Source: Ziziphus jujuba
Taxonomy: Eukaryota; Streptophyta; Magnoliopsida; Rosales; Rhamnaceae
Length of the DNA: 64,000 bases
Reading direction: 5' to 3'
Assembly (NCBI RefSeq): GCF_031755915.1
Contig: NC_083383.1
Span: forward strand, 21,751,001 to 21,815,000
The stretch's first letter is position 1. Each line of letters begins with the position of its first letter. Positions 22,812 through 34,385 of this stretch are shown piece by piece. The notes below the pieces were generated by a model. The model did not search any database, was not told the DNA's origin, and worked only from the letters and a program-made list of their open reading frames with translations. Both the position numbers and the translations under genes were made by a program.

Positions 22812-23781
22812 TAATACGAACCTAGAGCGACTTGCCTTTAAACCCATAACAAAGATTGATTTGGACCATCTAATTACAAATTTTCAATGCCTTGACCCTT
22901 TACCTATATTTGAGGTAAGAACCTTGATATGGTGAAGATGCCACAATAGGGAGTGGAATAACCTATTGATAAGTCAAATTTGAACTCCACAAGCAAAGCT
23001 TAAAAAGTTCCCTATAGTTCTTAGAGAATCAAGAGAATCATTCTCACTTTGAATCAAAATTGTAATCTAATATTTATTCATGACTTTTGTGCCTTTAAAT
23101 AGGCAAAATAAATTACAAAGCTTTCCTAAATTTGCTAAAAATAAAGATGGACGAAAATTAAGTTTAGGAAACCTAATTTGGTTAGGTTTAGGAAACCTAA
23201 TGTGGTTAGGTTTAGGAAACTTAATGTGCTCAGGTTTAGGAAACTAATTTGGCTTCTAGTTTCCTAATTTAAATGGCCTTTAATTCTTTGACCAATTCAA
23301 CTCTAATAAAATTAGGAAAGTAATTTAAAAACCTAATAAAAACTAAATTAGGAAAGTAAATAGGCAACATACTAAGATCCAATCAAGATATAAATAAAAA
23401 ATTAATGTTTTCCTAATTATAAAATTCGACCAAGCTTAGTTGGAAGCCATGTAGGCGTATATCACCCTCTACGTGGCAAAAGTGCCAAGTCATCATAGGA
23501 TGCCACGTCACCATCCATATCATTAAAACTTGCCAGATCACCATGTTGTAGGATTCCTTGTGTTAAGCTCTCTTTCATGTTGGCATCCACCGCTCCAATC
23601 ATATGGACCAATTTTGGTTCATCTTCAGTAATGAACTTTCTTCTTTAAGATGTGCACCTCCTAGATTAAACCATTTAGTGCTTCTTTAAACCTCTTTACC
23701 CTTGCCTTAGTTATTGGTTCGGTAGATATTTGAAGTTGCTCTGTACTCCATCTTTGAGTGCTTAGGGTCATGTCCTTATCA
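22812..23781 (-). repeat. 3' LTR of B4
   Basis: 970 bp; inner edge TAATACGAACCTAGAGCG (TG to TA in the plus-strand terminus), outer edge minus strand TGATAAGGACATGACC. Contains a four-unit minisatellite at about 23157-23250. Confidence 0.9.
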
Positions 23782-23793
23782 TTTCCCTCCTCG
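23782..23793 (-). promoter_or_regulatory. Polypurine tract of B4
   Basis: Minus strand CGAGGAGGGAAA lies immediately upstream of the 3' LTR start TGATAAGG, the expected site for plus-strand priming. It overlaps the coding region for the integrase tail (VHEEGN). Confidence 0.88.
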
Positions 23794-24720
23794 TGGACAT
23801 TAAAGGTAGCACTAACATTATAGTCACCTGGAAGATCTAATTTGTAAGCATTGTCATTATTAAGTCTCTCCAATATTTGAAATAGGCCATCTCCACATGG
23901 CATGAGTTTAGACTTTCGTTGTGCCGAAAATCTTTCCTTTCTCAAATGCATCCAAACCTAATTTCCAGGCTAAAAAACAACTTGTGGGCACCCTTTTTTT
24001 GCTTGCTTCATGTATTGTTCGGTTCTATTCTCAATGTTAGCTTTAGCCTTCTCATGCAGTTGCGTAACAAAATTAGCTTTCTTTTTCCCATCCAAATTAG
24101 CACGCTCATTCAAAAGTAAAGGTGTTAAATCAAATGCAGTTAAAGGATTAAAACCATATACAATTTCAAAATGTGAAAATTTAGTGGCTAAATGTATAGA
24201 TCTATTGTAAGCAAATTCAACATGAGGTAAGCATTCTTCTTAAGTTTTGATATTCTTACTTACGAAGCACTCAACAAAGTAGATAAAGTTCTATTTACTA
24301 TCTTTGTTTGTCTATCAGTTTGTGAATGACAAGTACTATAAAAGAACAATTTAGTACCTAACTTAGCCCACAATGTTTTCCAAAAGTAACTCAAGAATTT
24401 CGCATCTCTATTAGACACAATTGTTCGAGGCATTCTATGCAATCTAACAATTTCTATCAACAATATGAGATGCATCATCTGTTTTATAACATGTAATAAA
24501 ATGTGCCACTTTAGAGAACCTATCCACAACCACAAAAAATTAAATCCCTACCATTCCTTGTTCTAGATAACCCTAAAAGAAAGTCCATAGAAATATCTAC
24601 CCAAGGGTGGTTAGGTATAGAAAGTGGCATGTACAACCCATGTGGTTGCAGCTGTGATTTAGATTGCTTACATTTAATGCATCTATCACAAATATTTTCT
24701 ACATCTCTTTTCATATGTAG
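23790..24720 (-). pseudogene. B4 integrase
   Basis: From high to low coordinate: zinc-finger part [16 protein letters not shown] (about 24670-24705), core with [10 protein letters not shown] (first Asp) and [17 protein letters not shown] (second Asp, about 24370-24420), then [17 protein letters not shown]. In that last block the catalytic Glu of the usual TEVVNR is Lys: codon at 24302-24304 reads AAG on the minus strand. The C-terminal domain (HLRKERFSAQRKSKLMP, DNAYKLDLPGDYNVSATF) runs to the polypurine tract. The core has a frame break near 24520 and another near 24240. It would insert cDNA into the genome if intact; here it is inactive. Confidence 0.9.
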
Positions 24721-25560
24721 CCAATAGAAGTGTTCTTGTAGATGTTGGTAAGGTTTTAGCTATTACAAAGTGTCCCATTAATCCCCTACCATGAGATTCT
24801 CTAACGAGCAAATCACGCAAAGAACAACTTGGCACACAAAGTTTATTTTCCTTAAACAAGAATCCCTCAAATCTATAAAACTTTCCCTCAACATGCTTTA
24901 CACAAAGTTTGTAAATTTCACCAAAGTCATGATTTAAAGCATATAATTCTTTAATTTGATCAAAACCAAGTAATTTAGAATCCAAAGTAGAAAGTAGTAC
25001 ATATTTACGTGATAATTCATCAGTTACAATATTTTCCTTACCTTGCTTGTAGCGAATAACATAGGGAAACGTCTCAAAAAATTCCATCCACTTTCCATGG
25101 CTCCTATTGAGCTTTTGTTGTCCCTTTATGTGCTTTAAGGACTTATAATCTATATGAATCACAAACTCTTTAGGTCATAAGTAGTGCTGCCATGTCTTCA
25201 ATGCTCTACCAATGCATATAGCTGTTGGTCATAAGTTGGATAGTTTAAGACTACCCCACCTAGCTTTTCACTAAAATAAGCAATTGGTTTTCCTTTTGGA
25301 ATCAAAACAGCACCTATACGTATTTTTGATGCATTACATATATTCAACCTCAACAGTGTGGAAAAATTAGGCAACACCAATAAATGAGCATTTTTTAGTT
25401 TTTCTTTTAATAAATTAAAAGACCTTTCTTGAGTTTTTCCCCATTGAAATCCTACACTTTTCTTACTAAACTCTGTCAAACGTGCATCAATAGTGCTAAA
25501 ATGTCTAACAAACCATTGATAGAAACTAGCCAAACCATGGAATCTTCTAACTTGGGTGAT
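24686..25560 (-). pseudogene. B4 RNase H and connector
   Basis: RNase H region with [32 protein letters not shown], a break at about 25170-25200, then [16 protein letters not shown] and [21 protein letters not shown]. The family catalytic D of the last motif (normally VADALSR) reads VTDELSR, retaining Asp. The connector [20 protein letters not shown] leads to the integrase zinc finger. Degrades the RNA strand during reverse transcription in intact elements. Confidence 0.88.
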
Positions 25561-26400
25561 GCTAGTAGGCGTGGACCACTTTTGAATGGCTTTCACGTTC
25601 TCTTGATCAACTTTGATGCCTACAGAACTAATCAGAAAGCCTAGAAAAACAAGCTCAGATTGACAAAAGTCACACTTTTTAAGATTGGCATAAAGTCTTT
25701 CTTTCCTAAGAACATCTAATACTAACCTAAGGTGCCCTACCTGTTTTTCTAAACTCCTACTATATACAAGGATATCATCAAAGTACACAACCACAAATTT
25801 TCCAATGTAAGCACGCAAAACATGATTCATAAGTCTCATAAAAGTATTAGGGGCATTAGTGGGCATTAGTTAACCCAAATGGCATAACTAACCACTCATA
25901 CAAACCATGCTTTATTTTAAATGTTGTTTTTCATTCATCACCTTCCTTCATGCGTATTTGGTGATAGCCACTCTTTAGATCAATTTTTGAAAACATGTAT
26001 GCACCATACAATTCATCAAGCATATCATCTAACCTAGGAATAGGATGATGACATTTGACAGTTATATTGTTAATAGCCCTATAATCTACACACATTTTCC
26101 ATGTTCCATCTTTCTTAGGGACTAATAACATAGGTATAGCACATGGACTCATGCTTTTTCTAACATATCCCTTTTCAAGCAATTCACTTAGCTGCCTTTG
26201 AAACTTCTTTGTCTCCTTCGGATTACTCTTATAAGCCGGATGGTTTGGAATTGTTGATCCTGGAACAAATCAATTTGATGCTCAATCCCTTTAATCAGTG
26301 GTAACCCATTTGAAATTTCCTCGGAAAAGACATCATCGAAATCCTGCCAAAAAGAAACAATAGAACTAGGCAAATAGATTCATCAAGGTTAGTTAAATGA
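25560..26400 (-). pseudogene. B4 reverse transcriptase
   Basis: RT blocks in order: [15 protein letters not shown] and [20 protein letters not shown] (first catalytic Asp), [18 protein letters not shown], then [12 protein letters not shown] with the YFDD pair at 25774-25785, then [17 protein letters not shown] and [18 protein letters not shown] perfect 10-bp tandem duplication GGGCATTAGT (25851-25860, 25861-25870) shifts the frame just before the YFDD block, and another frame break lies near 25930. Catalytic residues are kept. Most complete RT in the window. Confidence 0.92.
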
Positions 26401-27080
26401 TTCATATATGCTTCTTTGTACATTATTACAATAGGCTTTCTACAACAAAAGAGCTTATTTATCTCACTCTATTTTGAATAAAAACTCTCTTTGTTCTTTC
26501 CACTCTTTCTGTTTTCTTTTTCTTTTGCACTCTTAGCCTCACTACTCTTTTTCTTCTCGTAATGTTTGGACACAACTTGATTTTGTTATTGTTCAGTGTC
26601 TCTCCTCCTTTATAAAGCCAATTGATCATCATAAACCTGCTTATGAGTCATTGGCATAAGCACCAATTGTTTACCCTTGAAATTACAGACAATCTTATTA
26701 GTATGACCAAGATGGGTAGTTTCTCTATCAAATTGCCATGGACATCCCAAAAGCATATGACCAGCTTGCATTGGCACCACATCAAAAATAACCTCATCTT
26801 CATAATCACCAATAGAGAATGCAATCTTCACTTGCTTGTTCACCTTCAACTCTCCACAATCATTAAGCCATTGTAACTTATATGGTTCTGTATGCTTCAT
26901 AGTGGGTAAACCTAGTTTTTCAACCATAGTAACACTAGCAACATTAGTACAACTTCCACCATCAATAATCATACTACGTACCTTATCCTTGACTTTACAC
27001 CTAGTATGAAAGATGTTCTCCCGTTGCACTTCCTTCTTATCTTTGTACATAGTTAGAGCTCTTCTAACAACCAATGACAA
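26400..27080 (-). pseudogene. B4 protease and linker
   Basis: Protease begins near EVQRENIFHTRCKVKDKV and has MIIDGGSCTNVASVTM as active-site region (about 26930-26980), then LGLPTMKHTEPYKLQWLND, and the C-terminal block DVVPMQAGHMLLGCPWQFD. The linker downstream (about 26400-26640) is Lys/Glu-rich with stops. Confidence 0.85.
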
Positions 27081-27499
27081 GTCCCCACCAACTGGATACT
27101 TGTAATCATCTTAATCTTCATTACCAACGTCCTCCAATGGTGGAGCGGATTCATTATCTAACTCTTCCTCCTCAAATTCAATGTCTCTACTTTCCCGAAT
27201 CACCATGACCCTTTTGTTTGGACATTGACTTGCAATATGACCCCTGCCTTGACATTTAAAGCACATGATATCTCGATTTCTAGTTGAAAATGAATATGAT
27301 TTACTTACTTGCTTAGGTGAGGATGGTTCGGCCTTAGGTTCGAATTTAGGCCGTGTGGTGGCTTTATCTCCAAACTCAGGTAGATTGGGTTTCCATGTGG
27401 ATGGGCTTGCTTTCCAAGTATTTTGAGCAATACTAAGTTTTGTGGTACCACTCCTCTAAAGTATTTTGAGCAATACTAAGTACTTTGGTCTTGTGACAT
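27081..27499 (-). pseudogene. B4 gag, N-terminal two thirds deleted
   Basis: Only the start (ATG 27499, MSQDQ) and the C-terminal part with the CCHC knuckle CFKCQGRGHIASQC (about 27225-27270) remain. About 850 bp present in B2 and B6 is missing. The junction at 27417-27482 contains a near-direct duplication of AGTATTTTGAGCAATACTAA, a filler-type scar. An acidic tail precedes the protease; a stop lies near 27113. Confidence 0.87.
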
Positions 27500-28258
27500 G
27501 ATTTTTTTTGCAAAACTTGTTAGTAAAAAGGACCTCACAACACCCGCTCACGTGTTTCACTCAAATTCAAGGTTTCAATTCACTCGTGTTTGCACTCTAG
27601 TTATATTTCGGCTTTTACACTCTATAATTCTCACCTTTCTTGCCTTTTACCACTTTAGTAATTCTATTTGTTACTTTGCAAACTAATTTTAACTAAATCA
27701 AACTAGCAAGTGACAATCCAAATAAACCTATCAAACGGTTATGAAAAAAAAGCTAAGAAAAAGTAAAAAGAAAAAGGCAATGATGATAAATTCGGTTTGG
27801 TACAAGAGATTTGCAAAGTGGAAATAGTGAATATTCAACAACCTTTATTTTCGGTGTTGATTTTGGCCTTTTTTTGGTGCTCCTCAAATCAACCAAAATA
27901 ATTTTACTACCTGTTTTCGCTTGAAATCTCAATAATTGAAAATTACAAACCACAAGAGCAAGAAAAATTTTAAGAATGAATTTTTTCTTTTTGGGCATTC
28001 AAGCAACAATAACAACCTTTATCAAACTATAGTAATACCATTGCACCAAACTTCAATGAAAACACACCAAGCTGTCGGATGAATGAAGAGGAGCCAAAAA
28101 AGAAAAGATGCAAAGAAGAACGCAATAACCAAATGGATAAGACAACCAAAGAAATCAAAGACGCAATTTCTAACCTAATGCTAAAATTGCAGAAAGCCAA
28201 GAACAAAGAAAAACAATGAAAACAAAGATGGATAGATCAAACCTGTAATTAGAAACTA
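27500..28258 (-). other. B4 untranslated leader
   Basis: Collinear with the B2 and B6 leaders but with small deletions. No coding motif seen. Confidence 0.75.
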
Positions 28259-28270
28259 GCTCTGATACCA
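28259..28270 (-). promoter_or_regulatory. tRNA-iMet primer site of B4
   Basis: Exact TGGTATCAGAGC on the minus strand, three bases inside the 5' LTR. Confidence 0.93.
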
Positions 28271-28273
28271 AAT

Positions 28274-29284
28274 TGATACGAACCTAGGGCGACTTACCTC
28301 TAAACTTGTAACAAAGATTGATTTGTATTGTCTGATTACAAATTATCAATGGAAGACCTCGACCTTTTACCTATATTTAAGGTAAAAAACCTTGTATGGT
28401 GAAGACGCCACAATAGAGAATGGAATAACAATTGATAAGTCAAATTTAAACTCCACAAGTAAAGCTAGAAAAGTTCGATATAGTTTTAGAGAACCAAGAG
28501 AATCACTTTCACTTTGAATCAAAATTGTAATTTAATCTTTATTCATGGTTTTAAATAGGCAAAATAAATTTCAAAGTTTTTCCAAAATTGCTATAAATAA
28601 AGATGGATGAAAATTAAGTTTAGGAAACCTAATTTGGTTAGGTTTAGGTAACTTAATGCGGTTAGATTTAGGAAACCTAATGTGATTAGGTTTAGGAAAC
28701 CTAATGTGGTTAGGTTTAGGAAACATTATGTGATTAGGTTTAGGAAGCCTAATTTGGCTCCTAGTTTCCTAATTTGAATGACCTTTAATTCTTGACCAAT
28801 TCAACTCTAATAAAATTAGGAAAGTAATGTAAAAACCTAATAAAAACTAAATTAGGAAAGTAAATAGGCAACATGCCAAAATCCAATTAGGACAAATAAA
28901 AGATTAACGTTTTCCTAATTATAAAATTTGGCCAAGCTTACTTGGAAGCCATGTAGGTGCATATCACTCTCCACATGGCAAAAGTGCCATGTCACCATAG
29001 GATGCCACATCACCATCCATGTATCAAAACTTGCCACATGACCATATTGTAGGATTCCTTGCGTTGAGCTCTCTTTCATGTTGGCATTCACCGTTCCAAT
29101 CATATGGACCAATTTTGGTTTATCTTCAGTAATGAATCTGCTTCTTTGAGATGTGAATACCTCCTAAATTAAACCATTTAGTGTTTCTTTAAATCTCTTT
29201 GTTCTTGCCTTGGTTATTGGTCCCATAGAGATTTGAAATGGCTCTGTACTCCATCTTGGGGTGCTCCTGGTCATGTCCTCATCA
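28274..29284 (-). repeat. 5' LTR of B4
   Basis: 1,011 bp, inner edge TGATACGAACC, outer edge minus strand TGATGAGGACATGACC. Six minisatellite units at about 28611-28757, two more than the 3' LTR, so unit number has changed since insertion. Confidence 0.92.
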
Positions 29285-31254
29285 TTATCCTTTTAGAATT
29301 GTAATATTTTACTAAATTTATATAAATCTTAACTCTTGCAATATGTTTGGATTCATGGAATAGGAGAAAAGAGAAAAGCAATTGTTTAAATGAAGCAAAG
29401 CAAGGTTTTTTTCATGTGGAATTGAAGTGTTTAGGTGGTTGGTTAATGATTTGGCTGTAGTTTTGGCTCATGGTTTTGAAAATAAGAATGTAGCAATGAT
29501 AGCACTTCTCCGAACCGGTAGGTATTGTCTTTTTTTTTTTTTTGTGTTTTTACAAGCTCCAAGGGAACAAAAAAACATTTCTTTTGATTTTATTACTTCC
29601 AAATATATTACAACCAAAAACTAATGTGAATACAAGCTTCAAAACCATCCGTTACAACAAATGAAAAGCAAGCACTTCACTTTGCAATTTTTTGAGAATT
29701 TCCATAACTAGATATATACTACTTACAAGGAAATATATATATATATATATTTTATTTTTTCTGCTGTCTGTGAATTCAAGAACAATTTATTCATTCTGTT
29801 GCCAATAATAGGATGTAAAAGGTATGAATCTTTGTAAAATTTTGTTCAAAATTTTCCTAATTAAAGAAATAATATATAGTAATTCCCATATGACGACTAT
29901 CTAATGAAAAATCATCAAAATCTTTCTTATCATCCATTGATTTGGATTATTTAAAAGATGAAATCTTAAAATATATTTAGGGTTTATATGAGTCATGCAA
30001 AATTCACTTTACCCTTTTAGAATTTAAAGATTTCACTAAATTTATATAAATCTTAACTCTTACATTTTTTTTAGATTCATGGAATCGAAGAAAATAGGAA
30101 AGAAATATTTAAAACATTATTTAGATGAAGCAAAGCAAGGTCGATTTAATGAGAAATTGAAGTGTTTACATTGTTGGTTATTGATATGGCTGTAGTTTTA
30201 GCTCACAGTTTTCAAACCAAGTATAAGGCAATGAGCTACTTCTTCGAGCCAATAGGTATAGGCTTTTTTTTTTTTTTTTAATGTTTTTACATGCTAAAAG
30301 TGAACCAACAACATAGCTTTTCATTTCATTACTTGCAAATATATTACAACCAAAAATTTGTGTTAATACAAGCTTGAGAACCATCCATTACAACAAATGG
30401 AAAGCAACTTCACTTTGCCTTTTTTTGAGAATTTCCATAAGTATGTATACTACTTACAAGGAAATATATAAATATTTGCTGTTTGTGAAATTAAGAACAA
30501 TCTACTAATTCTATTATCAATAATAGGATGTAAAAGAAATGAATCTTTGTAAAATTTTGTTCAAAATTTTCCAGATAAAAGACAGACTATATAAGAATTC
30601 TTATATGAGGACTATTTAATGAAAAATCATCAAATCCTTCCTTATCATCCATTGAATTTGGATTATTTCAAAGTTGAAATTTCAAAATATATTTGGGTTT
30701 TATATGAGTCATTCAAAGTTCACGTTACCATTTTAGAATTTTAATATTTCACTAAATTTATATAAATCTTTTCTCTTGCATTATGTTTAAATTCATGGAA
30801 TAGGAGAAAATAGGAAAGAAATTATTTAAAACATTATTTAGAAGAAGTGAAGCAAGGTTGGTTTAACATGGAATTCAAGTGTTTATGTCATTTGTTATTG
30901 ATTTGGCTATAGTTTTGGCTAATGGTTTTGAAAACAAGTATGTAGCATTGAGATACTTCTTGGAACAGACCGGTATAGGCTATTCTTTTGTGTTTTTATA
31001 TGCTCAGAGTGAACCCAAAAAATAGCTTTTCAGTACCATCCATTGCAACAATTGAAAAGTAAGTGCTTCACTTTGTTTGAAGCATTTGGTAGTGTGAATA
31101 TAAGGTCATCATGTGTTGTCCAATGCCCCCTTCCCGTTTGCCTCTCTCTTATAGCTAAATTTAAGATGAAGTTTCCTTCCTTTCTTAACACATGTCACTT
31201 GTTCCTTTGTTTGGTTTATAGGTGAAATTAGAGCTTGCCTTGTTGCCCAGCTTC
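29285..31254. repeat. Tandem array, period about 720 bp, related to copia F LTR
   Basis: Three direct units starting TTTTAGAATT at 29291, 30015 and 30731 (periods 724 and 716). Each has a block AATTGAAGTGTTTA...TTTTGGCTCATGGTTTTG, a T-rich run, an ATTACAACCAAAAA block and a TTTGAATTTGGATTATTT block. The first two blocks also occur once at 52255-52560, beside the copia F gag, so the array is probably an amplified copia LTR segment plus adjoining sequence. The third unit diverges after about 31080 and merges with the F 3' LTR. No conserved ORF. Confidence 0.75.
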
Positions 31255-32615
31255 TTCAATGATGCGAATCCGCCCGAACCCGTACAACCGACAACCCGCT
31301 GGGATACTGACCCGATACGGATGAAGATCGGGCCAATCACTAGAGCTTAAGCTAAGAGATTTAGAGATCACCTTGTTGCCTTTATCCAATGAATAATCCA
31401 TTCTCAAGAGGGCATGTCTATTCCTGAAGAACCAAGACCTGTTTTGAGCATACAAGTGGTGGAAGCTGATACGGGCCCGGGTAGCGATTTTGATACTTTT
31501 TAAGAGTCTAGGCAACATGAAATGGTTCCAATGCTTCATGGATTCAAAACATATGTCTAAGAGGATATGAAATCAAGTCAAGGCAGCTTCCAAACCCTTC
31601 AAAAGAGGGGTGTGCACCTAAGGAGAAGTTTAGCCGTTTTTACTGTATTTTGTGCTGGCTTTACTGTATTTTGCTAAGTTGGCTTTTTCTCTCTCTTCCA
31701 AGCAAGGGCAATGTGTGGGACTTCATGGTCAGCTTATTTGGCATCTTACAAAGCATAATGAAGCTGATTTGGAGCTCAAAGTGGTCAAGGAATGGTCAAA
31801 ATCAACTTAGTCAAAAAGTTAGCATTTTAGTTTCCTGATTTGATTCTACTTTTTGTTTTAGGAAATTACCATTACTTTTTGGTTTTTATTTATTTATTTT
31901 CTGGAGAAATAAGTTTAGGAAAGTTATTATTTTATTATTTTCATTGTAAATTAATTAATTCCTAATTCAAAATAAAGGAATCAATTAATCCAAATTATAT
32001 TAGGAAAGGAGTGAGAATTTCGGCCATCATAGGAAACCACTTTGTATGGTCGGTTTTTCCTTTTGTTTTTAGGGTTTATTTTGTGACTTTGTAGCCTATT
32101 TAAAGGCTTATTTTTCAATAAGAATTAAGCTTGAATTTTATACAGAAAATTACTTGTGAGATTGAATTCTCTTCGTTCTTTTGAACACCTAAAACACCAT
32201 TGAATGAGTGTTTTAGTTTAACTTATCAATAAGCCTTCCATCACCTATCGTGGCGTCTTCATTATATACCAAGGTAGAAAATCACAGGTTGGTTAGGGGT
32301 CAAGGTGACCATTAGAACTTGAACATAATTAGATCCGGGCTAATATAATATCGGTTTAGGAGTAGGTCGTCCTAGATTTGTATCATTCAAGTAAATCAAG
32401 TTTCTCAAGTAGCTTAAGTAGCTCCCTTAAACCATTTCAAAAACTAGCTTCTAAGCATAATTGTTCTTAATCACCTACTTAGAAGCCCAAAAGAAAACTA
32501 GTTCAAAAATAAATCAAAATAAGCATGTTAAACCAAAGATACAAACCTTGAACTTTGAACCACTTAACCTTGAGTTTACATAAAAAAGAAAGCTAAATTA
32601 CCACATTCTTTGACA
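30860..32615 (-). repeat. 3' LTR of copia F, split by a solo C LTR
   Basis: On the minus strand the LTR starts TGTCAAAGAATGTGG at 32615, directly after a purine tract. It runs to 32391, is interrupted by the C LTR, and continues leftward from 31254 into the third tandem unit. Collinear with 52255-52840 (shared blocks AGCTTAAG, AAACTAGCTTCT, TTAATCACCTACTT). The left boundary is approximate. Confidence 0.7.
31260..32385 (+). mobile_element. Solo C LTR with TSD TTCAA
   Basis: Complete C LTR of 1,126 bp, TGATGCGAATCC to TTTGTATCA, between perfect TSDs TTCAA at 31255-31259 and 32386-32390. Copia F LTR sequence is continuous once it is removed. It has a TATA-like CCTATTTAAAGG at about 32096-32107. 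Best reference copy of the C LTR in the window. Confidence 0.95.
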
Positions 32616-32626
32616 CTCCTCCTTAG
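32616..32626 (-). promoter_or_regulatory. Polypurine tract of copia F
   Basis: Minus strand GCTAAGGAGGAG directly before the LTR start TGTCAAAG, typical of copia 3' ends. Confidence 0.8.
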
Positions 32627-33437
32627 CAATGTTAGGAACTTTATTTAATAAAGTTCTAAACATTCATCCCCTTTTTTGGCATTGGTTTGGTGAGAATATC
32701 AGCAAGTTGGTCTTGCATCGGATAATGCACTAAGTAATGTGCTTTGTTCTTTTATGTTGAACTGGATTTTTGGCTATGCCAATTGCAGATTGTAATGTCA
32801 TAGAATATGGTAGTTGGATTCTCTTGCATCCTAAGTCTTCTAGTAATTTCCTTAACCAAGTGACTTAATTTGATGCTGTTAAATCTGAGATGTATTCTGC
32901 CTTTACTATTCATCCTTGCTTGTGTGAACTCTATGAAAATGGGCCTAAATAAAGCATGAACAAGTATTTAGAGATGCTTTTCAAGTCTTTTAAGCTGCCT
33001 GTCTAATCATTATCATAATATTCAACTAGATTACAATCATTTCCACATTTGAACCAAACATCATAGCTGGCCATGCTTTTAACATACTATACTCTTCTTG
33101 CTGTTTGGTAATGGTTTTCTTATGGTGAACTCGTGAATCTTCAATAGCATACTTGTAACAAACATAATGTTAAGTTTTGAAGCACACACGTACAAAAAGC
33201 TACCAATTAAGCTTCTATAAGCTAAGCCATTTATCTTTGAAAAACCATCATCAAATTCAAAGTTTCACATTTCTTATCATTGGTGTATCAACGTGTTTGC
33301 CATTATGCAATTGAAACTTCATAAGCAAATCTAAAAGCATACTTTTCTTGACTTAAAAGAATATCTTTGCTTGTTTGCTTGATCTCCATTCCAAGAAAGT
33401 AATGCATTAATCCAAAATCAAAAATGCCAAATGTATT
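32627..33437 (-). pseudogene. Copia F: RT C-terminal part and RNase H
   Basis: Reading minus from 33437: GIFDFGLMHYFLGMEIKQTS then DILLSQEKYAF, the conserved end of copia RT, followed by degenerate RNase H. Near 32690-32710 the copia C-terminal signature QLADILTKP is legible. Many stops and frame breaks lie between. The upstream RT resumes at 47398 beyond B5. Confidence 0.87.
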
Positions 33438-34370
33438 GCTGAGGACATGATGACTAGGAGCACCCCAAGATGGAGTCTAGAGCCACTTCAAATCTCTACG
33501 AGACCAATAACCAGGGCAAGAGGAAAGAGGTTTAAAGAAGCATTTAATGGTTTTTAATCCAACAGGTGTTCACATCCCAACGAAGCAAGTTCATTACTGA
33601 AGATGAACCAAAATTGGTCCATATGATTGGAACGGAGGATGCCAACATGAAAGAAAGCCTAACGCATGGAATCCAACAATATGGTGATGTGGCACGATTT
33701 GATGACATGGATGGTGATGTGGCATCATATGGTGACATGGCACTTTTGTCGCGTGGAGGATGATATGCGCCTACATGGCATTGGCTGAATTTTATAATTC
33801 GGAAATATTAGCTTTTGCTTTATGTTTTGATTGGATTTTGGCATGTTGCCTATTTTATTTTTTGAATTTAGTTTTATTAGGTTTTTAAATTACTTTCCTA
33901 TTCTTATTAGGAAACTATGAGATAAATTAGGTTTTCTAAACCTAACCAAAAATTAGGTTTCCTAAACCTAACCACATTAGGTTTCCTAAACCTATCAAAA
34001 TAAGATTTTCCAAACGTAAGTTTCGTCCATAATTATTTTTAGCAAATTTAGGAAAGCTTTGTAATTTATTTTGCCTATTTAAAGGCACATAAGTCATGAA
34101 TAAAATTGAGATTACAATTTTGATTTAAAGTGAGAGTGATTCTCTTGGTTCTCTAAGAACTATATCGAATTTTTTAAGCTTTGCTTGTGGAGTTCAAATT
34201 TGACTTATCAATAGGTTATTCCGTACCCTATTGTGGCGTCTTCACCATACCAAAGTTCTTACCTCACATACAGGTAATGGGTCGAGGTCTTCCATTGATA
34301 ACTTGTAATTAGACGGTCTAATTCAATCTTTGTTACGGGTTTAGAGGCAGGTCGCTCTAGGTACCTATTA
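33438..34370 (+). repeat. 5' LTR of B5
   Basis: 933 bp; starts TGCTGAGGACATGATG (A to C against TGATGAGG) and ends GTACCTATTA, a mutated CGTATCA. Minisatellite units at about 33925-34020. Confidence 0.9.
34076..34104 (+). promoter_or_regulatory. Putative TATA box and AATAAA signal in B LTR
   Basis: TATTTAAAG at 34076-34084 and AATAAA at 34099-34104. The arrangement repeats in every B LTR. Function inferred from position only. Confidence 0.45.
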
Positions 34371-34373
34371 ATT

Positions 34374-34385
34374 TGGTATCAGAGC
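34374..34385 (+). promoter_or_regulatory. tRNA-iMet primer site of B5
   Basis: Exact TGGTATCAGAGC three bases after the 5' LTR. Confidence 0.93.

Larger units (their letters stand above)
22812..29284 (-). mobile_element. Element B4: most complete Ty3/gypsy element in the window
   Basis: B-family element in minus orientation, 6.47 kb, with both LTRs, primer site, polypurine tract, protease, RT, RNase H and integrase in order. Flanks are TAATC (22807-22811) and TTATC (29285-29289), a TSD with one mismatch; related unbroken sites at 30005-30030 and 30720-30745 support this as the insertion point. Most of gag is deleted and pol has stops, frameshifts and a lost integrase Glu. Order PR-RT-RH-INT is Ty3/gypsy; the YFDD and integrase C-terminal motifs resemble plant chromovirus lineages, but I cannot place it further. 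Confidence 0.92.

Noticed and set aside
28611..28757. Regularly spaced short repeats that look CRISPR-like
   Set aside because: Units are directly tandem with a 5-base variable link, no unique spacers, no cas genes, and they lie inside an LTR of a plant retrotransposon.
29285..31254. Tandemly duplicated host gene
   Set aside because: No frame is conserved between the three units and the sequence matches the region beside copia gag.
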